A stretch of DNA of 26,575 bases. It comes from Chara braunii (lineage: Eukaryota > Streptophyta > Charophyceae > Charales > Characeae). Location: contig BFEA01000400.1 in assembly GCA_003427395.1 (NCBI GenBank), forward strand, positions 220,787 through 247,361. Direction: 5' to 3'. The notes below the pieces were generated by a model. That model worked only from the letters and a program-made list of their open reading frames with translations, searched no databases and was not told the DNA's origin. Shown piece by piece: positions 16,943 to 26,575 of the stretch (its first letter is position 1; each line of letters opens with the position of its first letter). The position numbers were made by a program, and so were the translations under genes.

Positions 16943-17890
16943 TCACGTAATGTCGTCTTGGATGATGGTTTTCTGTTGTCGCCAAAAGGACCAGACGTCC
17001 TTTAGATAGGTTCTGAACCTTTCCATTTTTATATGAGATGTATTTAGCTTGTAGAAACCTCTGCCTTGGTCTTTTTTTTTGCTAAAGGAGAGGATGATTA
17101 CACACATGGCGTGGTCTATCCCTGCAAGAGGGATCCTAGAAAATATCTCTGCTGTTTGAAGATAACCTTCTAATTCTTCAGAGAGGAGGATTAAGTCAAT
17201 GCGTGACTTGGAGGTCGTCGTATGCTGACTTTTCCTGAAACATGTGAAAGCGCGGAGGGTGGGGTTCAATCTTCTGAATGAGTCAAACAGATTGAAAGAT
17301 TGACTCAGATTGACAATCATTGCTTCATCGGCTTCCACATAGGACGAGCACGGGTTAGGAATACGCAATCGGTCCAGGAAGCGATCCGGAGCAACGTTAA
17401 AATCACCTGCAATGATCACTGGAATACCAACAGGAAGTTTAGGAATGAGGAATTCGAAGAAATGTTGATCGATACCAGCCTCATTTGACCCATACACACA
17501 CAGGACAATTACGATCTCAAGATTCAGCATTGCCAGGATATATGTTCATCTCCCTTCATCTTTACCAACCTCCCAGTAGACTGGTTATACCTTGGAACCT
17601 GGCGGAATCCATATTGCAACTCCTACGCTTCTTGGACGAGGTGCGTGAGCTCTGAAGGTTGTGTAGGGCCATATTTGTTTATGGCAGTGGTTGTAGGAGG
17701 CGGTATCCATGAGGTGAGTTTCTTAAATACAAATAATGTCATACCATTATTTTCCCCCTATACCCCTAAGCTAATCATAGATGGCTTGCTTCTTTTCGAA
17801 CTTGGGGTTGAAGCAAGGCCATTGACATTCAGGGATCTCAGATCGAAGTCTGCTTGTCTTTTATTAATGGATTTTCAGGTTTTATCCTTG
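16943..17890 (-). pseudogene. LINE ORF2 apurinic-type endonuclease domain
   Basis: The domain nicks target DNA to prime reverse transcription. The N-terminus reads FDLRSLNVNGLAS at about 17850 and is followed by stops. The best segment (17530-16943) reads VYGSNEAGIDQ, VIIAGDFNVAPD (the GDFN motif), SRIDLILLS (SRID motif) and GIDHAMCVI, where SDH is expected, so the final Asp-His pair remains. It ends KLNTSHIKMERF, the usual lead into the RT linker. In the N-terminal part the conserved Gln-Glu-Thr-His active-site stretch is not recognisable (FVFKKLTSW at the expected place), so activity is unlikely. Confidence 0.87.
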
Positions 17891-18013
17891 TTATATAAGG
17901 CATCAACTACCTGAAACGTTTCCATTTTAACAATCACTATCTCAAACAAAACAAGAAGATTCAACCGTTCACCACTAAGGTTAGGGAATAGTGAGAGTGT
18001 CCGATACAGTAAC

Positions 18014-19360
18014 TCAGAAATCTTTCCACAGGCCTAGATCCAACAGACCCTCTGATATTAGAATGCATTGATTTAGAAGATGGACCAGCAACGTTCCAAT
18101 GTCAGAGTCTGACCAGAAACTACTTGCCTTAATCTTCATTAGTTGTAGTTCCATCAGAAGGTCCTGATTGAACCATTTGAGATCGACGTGTTTGCAAACT
18201 TCATATTTCAGAAACACGTCTCACTCAGCCAGGCGATTGTCCCCTTTGGTTAAGATTAGGGAAGACGTACTCCCTGGGGAGAGATTGTCTTTGATGAATC
18301 TGCATACCTCATGTTTAATAAGAGGTTCCCCTGCGAGCCGACCATTCTTAATAATGGTGAGAGAAAAGAAGAGGTGGTATCTAGGACTGTCACCTCTCCA
18401 TACATTGCTCTCGCAGGTACATATAAACCTATTTCCCACATGCCCTCCTTGTATCTAACCGGTAACAAAACAGTGTCCGTCTTGACAGGAGACAGTATCC
18501 CTTGGCCTTTTGCCAGGTGGTGTTTCAACTTTTGTCTCTTGGTTGTGAGATCTGGGTCAAGGGGCGACGATAAAAACTGAGGGAGTACCAAAGATTGGGA
18601 GGTTTGAGAAGGTTGAGAACTCTCTGTGTTTGCATCTTTCTTTCCACCTTTCTTAAGATGATTGTTGGGAAGATCCTCAGTGAGATCTACTACTTGAGTT
18701 GTCTGTTGTTCCAACTATGTTTTTAACATTGAATCTCTTTCCATTGATACTGGGTTTTCCTCTGTACCAGTGGTTTGGGTACTGTTGCCCAGTTCTGTAG
18801 GTTGGCTTATTGTGGCTAACTCATATACACCCTGGTTCCCGTGAGGTGCGTGGTGTATCTGTGGATCAACTGATCCTGGGTCCCACTCTATCAGACCTTG
18901 ACTGTGCTTCCTGGGCACAGTGCCCTGTTTGTTCCTTGGGATCTGTAAATATTTTTTTCCCCGGTGAACTCAGAAATGATTACTTGGAAACAAGATTGGT
19001 CTTCGCTTCCATCTGGGCGTGGGGGAGCTCGAATCGGTTTGAGATGGGAGGGTTCCTCCTCCAAGTCCTCTAGCTCTTCTTCTAGAACTCTTGAGCACAC
19101 CGACTGTGAGTACGAAGATTTTTGTTTTTTCCGATGGTTGAGAGATTCAGTATGGGTGGTCTCTGCACCGCTTTGTGCAATCACATGTATACTTGTGCTT
19201 GGAAAACTATTGGTAGTAGGAGCTAAAACCTTTTGTTCATTATTTTGCAATTTTTCAGAACGTTCATCTTGTTGGGCCTGTTCCTTAGACTGTACCTGCA
19301 TTGGTACCCTTCCCTGAAGAGAAACCAGGGGGGGGCCACTGTGCCCCACCTTATCAGTTT
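18014..19360 (-). pseudogene. LINE ORF1, C-terminal half
   Basis: Minus-strand coding follows the knuckle half: Glu/Lys/Ser-rich low-complexity sequence (EEELEDLEEEPSHLKPIR, 19349-18891), then GNSTQTTGTEENPVS, then a more globular part (DTVLLPVRYKEGMWEIGLYV) in 18714-18400. After a frameshift comes IKHEVCRFIKDNLSPGS, a TGA, and LKYEVCKHVDLKWFNQD to the stop at 18014. I do not recognise a named domain. K-(H/Y)-EVC-(R/K) occurs twice, which suggests an internal duplication. The end lies about 120 bases before the endonuclease region, as expected for a two-ORF LINE. Confidence 0.6.
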
Positions 19361-20500
19361 CAGGGATATTCGGAAGGGGGGGGGGGGGGGGGGTTCACTA
19401 CCCTGTTGTGCGATTTTCATTCCTATCCCTAAAAGGGTCAGGGGCTGAAATCGATTATGTAGGCTAGGCAATAGAATAGATTCCCCCACGCTTGTGCAAT
19501 TGAACCTAGAGGAGACGATGAATAATAGTTTCACACTGATGTCCTCCCATGTCACGTCAAGTGGGGGACCCTACAGTAAAAAGGAAACTAAACTTTTGTG
19601 GTTTTCCAACATCTGCATTAAATCTTTGAAAATTTGGGGCCAAATTTCGTGGACAGGCAAGGATGTTGCACTTTTAAGTTGCATAATAACCAATCCGCAA
19701 TTTGAAAAACGATCGTTTTTACATCAACTGAAATTGCAGTGTCACTACTTCCACGAGGTACGACAGATGGAGAGGGGCGTAGGGATGGATGGCTTCAATA
19801 TCCATCGGTTCCGGACCAAAAGCATCTATAAGGAAGTCCACTTCCATAGGAGCTACTCCAGACCCAGAACCCATTGAGTCTTCTCCTTGTTCATCACCCC
19901 TTCCTACCTTTCTTTCCTTGCCTTTCTTCAGACACCTGTTTTGTTCTAAGGACCCAACCTGACTATTTGCCTGACTATTTGCAGTCCTAATAGCATTATT
20001 CTTATCATCTTTTTGTTATACAGATTCTTTCTTCTTTACCTCTCGCCATTCAGAGGCCGAGCCATTCTTCGGTATATAATCCACTGCTCTGGGACCCAAA
20101 GATCGTTCTACTCCAATCTGTGGGGGATAGGTCAGGCCTTCCTCTAAGTCTTCCCATTCCCTCCTTCGGTTCCACCCAGCGACATGTCCCTACCCCCCAC
20201 ACTAGAATCGTTCAGATTTTTTGGGTCTTTCAATTTGTTTTTCTTCATGCGGTTTGACTGTGCCTTAGAGGTTGATCTTTCAGCTTGTTTGATTGGGTTA
20301 GAGAGAGCAGATTTCCCCGCCTGAAGTGTGGGCTGAGGATGTTGGGGTTGACCCTGCGCTTGGGAAAACGACGATTGGGGGGGGAACCATTCTTGTGGAG
20401 GGTGGGGGGATTTGTGGAAATCGCTTCTCCCTTCCCACCCCTAACCCACTGGTTGTCCCACCTGATTGAGATCCTTGCGGTAGACCCATCCTTCATGTCT
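19361..20500 (-). pseudogene. LINE ORF1, middle low-complexity part
   Basis: Minus-strand coding is patchy. It is visible as GSGSGVAPMEVDFLIDAFG at 19870-19780 and NAIRTANSQANSQVGSLEQN upstream at about 19990, with in-frame stops and a Lys/Gly/Arg-rich stretch (KKGKERKVGRGDEQGED) between them. A run of 18 G on the plus strand (19376-19393) breaks the frame before the C-terminal half. No folded domain is recognised; the composition suits a flexible linker. Confidence 0.5.
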
Positions 20501-20974
20501 TGATACTACTGGGACCCATCTGTTAGGTCTTTGTGGGTCTTTTTTGAGACGCAGATCAAAGGGAATCACATGTTGGGGGTGTTGGGGGCATGCATAGTTC
20601 GTGTGAAAATGTCCATAGGCTTTACATTTAAAGCACCATGACCTGAATTTATGGGCCATATGGATATGATAAACCCGCCCTCCCATCTTAAACGGGATCA
20701 TGTCGTCAAGTGAAAATAGTTGTTCTTTAGGAAGATTCATAGCCAACATTAAGTAATCATCTTTCTTGGCCACATAGGAAGGCAACGGGTTGATGACGTC
20801 GACGATCCTATACTGTTGCCCAAAGTCATGGATGAAGGCAGCTTGGATTTCGATTGGGATGTGTGTAAACTCAACCCAGTATAAATCCTTCCTCATTTGT
20901 TCCCTCTTCTCTTTCGGTCCTACCTTCCTTAACAACCATGGGTAGATTCTGACTTCAGACCGATCCCAAAACAA
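20441..20974 (-). pseudogene. LINE ORF1 conserved domain with CCHC zinc knuckle
   Basis: 177 residues read MFWDRSEVRIYPWLLRKVG, DLYWVEFTHIPIEIQAAF, KKDDYLMLAMNLPKEQLF and KMGGRVYHIHMAHKF, then the knuckle CFKCKAYGHFHTNYACP. This is the layout of the RNA-binding ORF1 protein of plant LINEs: a domain like DUF4283, followed by a zinc knuckle. Spacing in the knuckle is unusual: C-x2-C-x4-H-x6-C, or C-x2-C-x6-H-x4-C if the second His binds. This segment is free of stops, so it is better kept than the rest. Confidence 0.75.
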
Positions 20975-21065
20975 TTTCTTTCAAGCATCCATTTGCATCG
21001 TGTCTTTGTCGAAAAGGTTTAGTACAGTGAAAACAGTGGGGGTGATTGGTTGAATTAGAAAAAAA

Positions 21066-21860
21066 TTATGCCACCCCCGTCGGTCCGTCCCTCAACGACT
21101 TTAGCTTCTTACATATGAATTTTATCTTGTCTTTGATCGATCTGCAGGCAGAGTCATCATAAAAGATCCAGTTACTGGCATGTTTGGTGTACACTAAGTC
21201 ACGCCCAACCAGATTGTCCTGAGGGTAAGTTTTCATTAGTGTTTTCCTTCCCCCTTGGTCTATAACCAGTTGTTCTGACGGGAGAAGGAAGAGCGCGAGA
21301 AAGTACGCCCTTGCTGAGGAAAGGTTCCTGAGTGAGACTTTCAGTTTCTCTGCACGAGATCCAGCTGGATCAATCGAGGGACGCTGAATGTTCAGCGTTT
21401 TGTTTTGCAGAGAATCCTTCACTTTCTGTGCCCATGAGGGTTGTTGGGCTACTGGGGATGGTTCATTTTCTGTTTTATTCTCATTCTGCGTTGTTAGTGA
21501 GGGTTGTGTTTTTTTCTGCATCCTTCCATCCTCAGTTAGAATCTCATCATCACTTATCTTATTTCCGTCATTTCCATCATGCATAATCAAGTCACGTTCT
21601 TTTGCAGGGTTGACGTTGTTAGTTTTGATACTGACCGGGTGTATGATCTATCCCCTTGCTGTGTTGTCAAGCTGTTAGGAAGGAAATTCCTTAGGATTCA
21701 TGACAGAGGTAGTGGCAGCAGATGAAAGCACTTGATGTGTTTCGTGAGACACTTGTCTGATTGTCCCCTTCCCCCCTGTGGCCTATAATGGATCAGTGAT
21801 CAAGGTGCCCGAAACAATCCCCTGAGTTGGAATATACTTCCTTCCTGTCCCAACCAGATT
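21066..21860 (-). pseudogene. LINE ORF1 N-terminal part
   Basis: From 21590 the minus strand reads SPVAQQPSWAQKVKDSLQ, a typical start of plant LINE ORF1 proteins, then LKVSLRNLSSARAYFLALF and NLVGRDLVYTKHASNWIFYD, to 21066. Upstream, the same coding sense is traceable with three stops to about 21860 (for example ETHQVLSSAATTSVMNPKEF), so the true start is further 5' than the first long open frame. A frameshift separates it from the knuckle domain at 20974. Confidence 0.65.
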
Positions 21861-22174
21861 TCCTTAACGTCCTCCCATATTGCAATAGGTGGCCGTCGCT
21901 CCCGGACGAGCGTATAGTGTTGGGCCAAACTGTTTCAGCATTGCATGCCTCATTGCTCCTTGGTAGAAGAGCAATGAGCCAGACCTTTTTGCTCGTCCGA
22001 AACTCAATTGCGTTGTGGTTATAAGAGGGGAGGAAACAGATGGCAAAAGAGAGGGAATAGTAGACGTGCAACTACGAAGAAGAGAGATAGATCAGCTTTA
22101 TCTGCGGTGTTAATACTCGTCCGCAAAAATTCAGTCAGCGTTGCTTTGATTCACTCAGGAATATTGTCTTCTTT

Positions 22175-22390
22175 TTAAATTAATATCAAATAGTTAAATC
22201 GAAAGTGAAGCAAAAAGTCTGCGAAATGGAATCCAGGTTGACGTGCAAATCTAACCATAAAAAGGCCTTAGGTATGCAGCGTATGCTTCCTTCCTCTTTT
22301 ATGATTAATTATCAAGCAATCAAATCATAAATGAAGTCGAAAGTTTGCGAGATGAAAGCTCAGGTTGACGTGCGAAACCGACCAGCAAAT
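22175..22390 (-). repeat. Diverged 127-bp tandem duplication
   Basis: CAGGTTGACGTGC occurs at 22234 and again at 22361. The 60 or so bases before it (AATTAAT.TCAA..., GAAGT..GCAAA/AAGT.TGCGA) also repeat with substitutions. It lies just upstream of LINE ORF1 and may be part of its 5' region. Confidence 0.75.
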
Positions 22391-22399
22391 TACCTGTGA

Positions 22400-24366
22400 T
22401 TCCACGTACAGTCCTGAACTACAACGGCGTGTGGTCCACACTATCCACACTGTAGAGATTGTGTGAACATCCGTTGTTGGTAAATTTAATCAATTGGTTT
22501 TAACACTGAGGATGGGAGGCATCGTACCTCACTTAGGTCAATGGAGAGACAAAACGCAATCTGAGTGCAGTTTTAGTGAAAAATGATATAACGTCAGATT
22601 TCTTTCTTTTGCTGGCTTGAAACTCAGAAGGTATGCAGGGGAACAAGGGGGGATGAGGTTTCAGGGTGATGTGATGAAGAGGGAAAAGAACGTTGTTGAG
22701 CGCATCGGCTCTCGTCTGTTTGCAAAGCGAGGGAGCTCTCCCGGCCATGTCACGCAGGAGTAAACAAAACTAAAAAACAAAATCGAGAGACAACTTGGGA
22801 ACGACGCATAAATAACCCCGCGAACCACCAAGGCGGACGCGGTCCCGTCGTCCATTTGCTGCTCTAGCTGAGTGCGTCAGCTATACATCCCCCGGTCTCC
22901 TACGAGAGGATAGGTTCCCGCCGGGCATAAGCTTTCCTTCCCTAGGGGATGCCACCACCCTTAGGGACATATCCCTACCATGCTACTGAACCACATGCGA
23001 AAACTTTTAAATGCAATTGCAGAGGTAGATCAGCCGAGGGCGTTTGCTCATTCACTGTAGCATAGATACGCTTGGTTAAACGCTAAGAGGACCCGAACGT
23101 CGTTCGCCCTTAGGGTGCTGATCTCCTAGGTACAGAGCAAATATTTGTCGACTAGGACGGTCTCAACCAAGCATGAAACCACATTTCATCATAGTCCCTT
23201 GACACACTGTCAAACGAAATTAATAACATTCATACATAATTATATTAAAAGGATTCAACCTGTAGTCGACAGAAAGGTTTATCCAATGAGAAATGATAAC
23301 TAAAAGAACTTGAATCATCATACAATACATCCAATAATATAAGATTGAAATACAATCTGACCATCTCAGGTCAAACTCCACAAAACAACTATACAACCGC
23401 CAACAAGGAAGTGACTACTGACAATAATATTAATGCAACCGACAAGGTAATCGACTGCCTCAGTTTTGACTTGATGAGACACATTACCAAAGTCATTCAT
23501 TCCAACTTACCATTGAACTAAGATTAGTTACGCACACACCCGTCTTCACACATTTCTAATCTCCTTGGAAGACATACCACTTTGAGAATGATTTTTGATC
23601 AGGTGCATTGCTTGAAGTGTTACATGTCTCACCCTCTAGGAAGTGGTCTGGGGTACTCCTCCTCCTCGCCCGAGTACAAAGCTCGGATCTCAGAAGTTGG
23701 GTCATCTCCACCGAATCGGCAAGTACCCCCTCGTAAAACGGTCTACTCTAGGTCGATAACAGGGTCGGCTCCTAAAGCAACGAACCCCCGCCCCAGATGC
23801 TCCCTAGAGATAGAGGATGTGTCCACTGCAAGTAACTTTCAGATATTCTCAATTTTCCTGAGTTCAGAGTAACTTGGACGAAAAGAAACAGAAGGAGATA
23901 GAGAAGGAGAATCATTTGGACGAGTATAGATAAATGAAGTCATTCGGGATAAAACGGGTCAATCTTGAGAAAAAATTAGGTATGATTATCTTCACCTTCA
24001 TTATGTTCACGATTTTTTCTTTCACGATACCCGTTGAAATTATTCATTTCAAAATTCAAGTATTTTTGTCATGTAGGCAGGTGAAAGATAGAAATAGGAT
24101 TATATTTTTCTTCATCTTAAATAGGCAGAATCAATCTCCTTTACAGGCATCCTTCTACCTACCTGCACAGCACGCAAAAAAAACACATTCAAAACAAAAC
24201 CGTATAATCTTATACTCGAGTTAGACTTTTTCATTCACATGCATGACTCACACAACCTTCCTCAACAGAAAAATTATCGTCGGATTTCAACAAATTTTCA
24301 TTTTCATTTCCAACTTTCTCAGCCCTCAAGGGTTATGACCAAGTGTTGAAAGTGGGTCTTCGACTG
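22400..24366. other. No gene recognised
   Basis: AT-rich to about 22500, mixed to 23180, then AT-rich again. Short open frames (for example 22533-22748 minus, 23582-23872 plus, 23934-24224 plus) have no recognisable motif and look like chance. The 22860-23170 stretch is GC-richer with short inverted repeats (GCTTGGTT at about 23070 against AACCAAGC at about 23165). I see nothing that identifies it. Confidence 0.6.
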
Positions 24367-24494
24367 TGTTCAACTTCTTCTCAACGAGTCCAATATGGAT
24401 TCATACAGACCTCCAACGTTTTTTCAACACTGTTCGATTTTTTCTCAACGAGTCCAACATAGATTCATACACACCTCAAACTTTTTTTCAACAA
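24367..24494. repeat. Two 64-bp tandem units
   Basis: 24367-24430 and 24431-24494 each start TGTTC, contain TCTCAACGAGTCCAA and GATTCATACA, and end in a T run followed by CAACA. They differ by about ten substitutions. Confidence 0.9.
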
Positions 24495-24540
24495 GTTTTC
24501 AACATAGTTGTTAACCCGTATTTTGACACATAATTAATTA

Positions 24541-24955
24541 TCGCGTATGTGTGTGTGCGTGTCGGTTCAATATTGTAGGCCGATTTTGTACAATTGTATA
24601 TTTTTGTGGTGTTATTTGGCCTCGACTAATTGTTCTCTTAACCCTTTGCTTGTACCGGATGAGTTGCACATATTTTTGTGGCGCATATCCACAATGTATG
24701 CGCAGTTTCATTGTCTGTATGTATGTACATTGCAAGGAGTAAGTGGTCGTGTGTGTGCGTTTATGTTCAATACTGCAGGTGAATCTCGCACACGAGTGTG
24801 GTTTTGTGGTGTTATTTCATCCCCACTAACTGTTGTGTCAACCTTTCACTTGTCGCTTAAGATGCATGATGGGTTGTATCGCATATCCACACTGTGTTTT
24901 GTCGTCCTTTCATGCATGTACAAGGGTTCATATCAGTAACCGGTCGTATTCAACA
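24541..24955. repeat. Diverged 200-bp tandem duplication
   Basis: GTGTGTGCGT recurs at 24551 and 24751. Later landmarks repeat in order: TTCAATA.TG.AGG, TTTGTGGTGTTATTT, AACC.TT..CTTGT, GCATATCCACA and TGGTCGT/CGGTCGT. A third, partial start (TATTCAACATCGTG) follows at about 24946. Confidence 0.85.
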
Positions 24956-25372
24956 TCGTGTGGGTAGCAGAACTTGCACATCAATGTTTTCAACGGGGAG
25001 TTCATGCATATGAAAAACTGGTGACATCATTTACTCATCTATCTATCAATCTATTTTTTCATCTATCTCCCTTAAAGTTACACTTGTGACAATGTGGTTA
25101 AGAAGTAGGAGCCGTGTATTAAGACGTTGTTGGTATATTCCGCCGTAAGTGGCACCCAGTTCCCAACCATGTAGAATGTGAGGTTTTATTGTGTGTCTTT
25201 TTTGTTCATATCGTATTGCAATAACAAGAAAAAAAAATATGTTGATTTTCGGGTCAAACCAATGTTAAAGTTGAGCAACAACGTTCACATAAATGTTGAA
25301 AAGGTGGTTATGCTTTACGTTGTTTTCACCTTGTATCGAGGAGAGCAGCGTAACCACATTTTTGACAATACG
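24956..25372. other. No gene recognised
   Basis: AT-rich sequence with short simple repeats (ATCTATCTATCAATCTAT near 25039). No coding, RNA or TE signature found. Confidence 0.6.
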
Positions 25373-25375
25373 TCT

Positions 25376-25399
25376 TGAGAGAGAGGGAGAGAGAAAGAN

Positions 25400-25428
<29 letters not shown>
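25376..25428. repeat. (GA)n then one N and poly(A)
   Basis: A GA-rich tract is followed by an undetermined base at 25399 and 29 A. The N marks a place where the read or assembly failed, so the run length is unreliable. Confidence 0.9.
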
Positions 25429-25430
<2 letters not shown>

Positions 25431-26490
25431 ATAGTAGATAGAGTGTTTTTTTCTTTCGTGTTTGAAGATTTTTTGCAACTTAGGTAGAGTGTGTGGTTTG
25501 TTTTCTTGTTGTATGAAAGTTTGCAGTTTGGGTGCATTCTCTATGGATTTGAGTGGGTCTCGTGTGGCTAGGGGGATAGGTCCTAGGTATGTAGATATGA
25601 GGGGAGGGGCTTCAAGCTTCTGGTGGAGAAAGACAACTTGTCTGCCCCTGAGAGTTATTGGATGTATTTTCTGGGTATTTGACTCCGCTTAAAAAAAAAT
25701 GAATTTTTGTGGCAAAAAAAAAAAAAAAAAGTACAATACATACTTGTCCTTCGATTAGGAGGGAAAAATAAAATAAAATTGTACTGACCTGCTTGAAAGG
25801 AATTCGACTACGGATTGAAGTCTGAAGTAAACATGCGCAATGTACCGACTGCACGATAACAAACGAATCATGGGCTTATTACGACTTGTGCGGCACCTGG
25901 AAAAAAAGAAGAAAAATAATTTGAAGATATTGAAAAAAAAAAGACACTAAAGTTTCAAAGATGAGAATGAGGTTGGCGTTTCAAGTGCAGCAAGAGATAA
26001 CAGAGATGATTCACGGCTTGACTGCCCCAACTGGGGCCAACTGGGGGAGAAGTTGTACACCAAAATTATTGTGAGAGCTTCATTTTTATTAGTATAACAA
26101 ACAAGACTACGTTACTAACGGTTTGATTCTCAAACGAGCAGACTATGTTACTAAGGTAAAAAATTAAGTACTCTAAGGGCTTGCTATTTGCCAGAAAACA
26201 AACCACAGTCAATACCAACGTCGTTGAGTACTTGATTTTCTTTTTGTGTTCGAATTCTGCCAATCAAAAGGAGACTTCTTATTTCTCTTTTTCACATCCG
26301 TTTATTCGAGACAAAAAATAAAACAAAAAACAAAATAAAACCACCAGTACCTTGCCCAATTTTTTTTTCTTCCGATGTGGTCGTTAACGTGCCACGTCGG
26401 GCAGGGTACCTAGCATCCAACGACAGGTAATACCTTGAACACTGGACCAAAAAAATAAAAAAAATTCATAAAACCATAAGAAATTAAACG

Positions 26491-26492
<2 letters not shown>
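25429..26492. other. No gene recognised
   Basis: AT-rich with several A runs (for example 25713-25730). Open frames are short and lack motifs. A GC-rich patch at about 26378-26440 includes GTGCCACGTCGGGCAGG. Confidence 0.6.

Positions 26493-26575
<83 letters not shown>
26493..26575. repeat. (GA)n microsatellite at the window end
   Basis: About 82 bases of uninterrupted GA reach the last base, so the true length is unknown. Confidence 0.97.

Larger units (their letters stand above)
13466..22070 (-). mobile_element. Degenerate LINE (non-LTR retrotransposon)
   Basis: On the minus strand the order is ORF1 with CCHC knuckle, then ORF2 with an APE-type endonuclease followed by an RT and a C-terminal extension. 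This is the organisation of L1-like plant LINEs. No LTRs flank it. The 5' end is set loosely at about 22 kb (coding traces reach about 21860). The 3' end is a candidate at the T19 run at 13466, where a stem-loop precedes an A tail in the LINE sense. No target duplication could be matched. Many stops, frameshifts at G runs and changed catalytic residues show that it is dead. Confidence 0.8.

Noticed and set aside
22860-22900. Possible polypurine tract and LTR start on the minus strand (purine-rich bases before TGTATAGC)
   Set aside because: A purine run followed by TGTATAGC looks like a PPT/LTR junction, but I found no matching LTR end, no primer site and no second LTR copy.
23934-24224. 96-codon frame with a hydrophobic segment
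   Set aside because: AT-rich sequence, no motif, no start context and no neighbour support; the hydrophobic run follows from T-rich codons.

Overview
The window is a stack of decayed transposable elements from a large, repeat-rich eukaryotic (plant-type) genome. I see no intact host gene, no RNA gene and no CRISPR array. A streptophyte, most likely a charophyte alga such as Chara, is my best guess. It rests on the wording of the Ty3/Gypsy Pol and on the plant-type initiator-Met primer site. It is an inference, because no species marker is present.

Layout. (1) 252-12221: one Ty3/Gypsy chromovirus-like LTR retrotransposon on the plus strand. It has a partial 5' LTR, a primer binding site, a leader with a 13-bp minisatellite, gag, a pol in the order protease, RT, RNase H, integrase and chromodomain-like tail, a polypurine tract, and a full 1,312-bp 3' LTR. 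Three later insertions break it. A reversed solo LTR (1881-3056) has a perfect 5-bp target duplication. A foldback element with 86-bp arms (about 4877-5058) sits between gag and pol. A 1,952-bp palindrome-rich element (8223-10174) lies in the integrase, flanked by a 6-bp duplication, and its removal restores the reading frame exactly. Pol is dead: several single-base deletions, four or more stops, and a lost RT catalytic Asp.

(2) 12222-13740: (TCTG)n and GA microsatellites, then a shorter relative of the integrase insertion, and a small unrecognised open frame with an internal 63-bp repeat.

(3) About 13.5-22 kb, minus strand: a degenerate LINE. It has a very long ORF1 with a zinc knuckle (about 21860 to 18014), then ORF2 with an APE-type endonuclease (about 17890-16943) and a reverse transcriptase (about 16900-14217). 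Both LINE RT catalytic motifs are mutated.

(4) 22-26.6 kb: AT-rich sequence with three old tandem duplications (periods 127, 64 and 200 bp), homopolymers, one undetermined base, and a terminal (GA)n. The window both starts and ends in dinucleotide repeats.

Nothing here looks like a working multigene system. The most informative material is the nested insertion record, the palindrome-ended insertion family, and the unusually long LINE ORF1.
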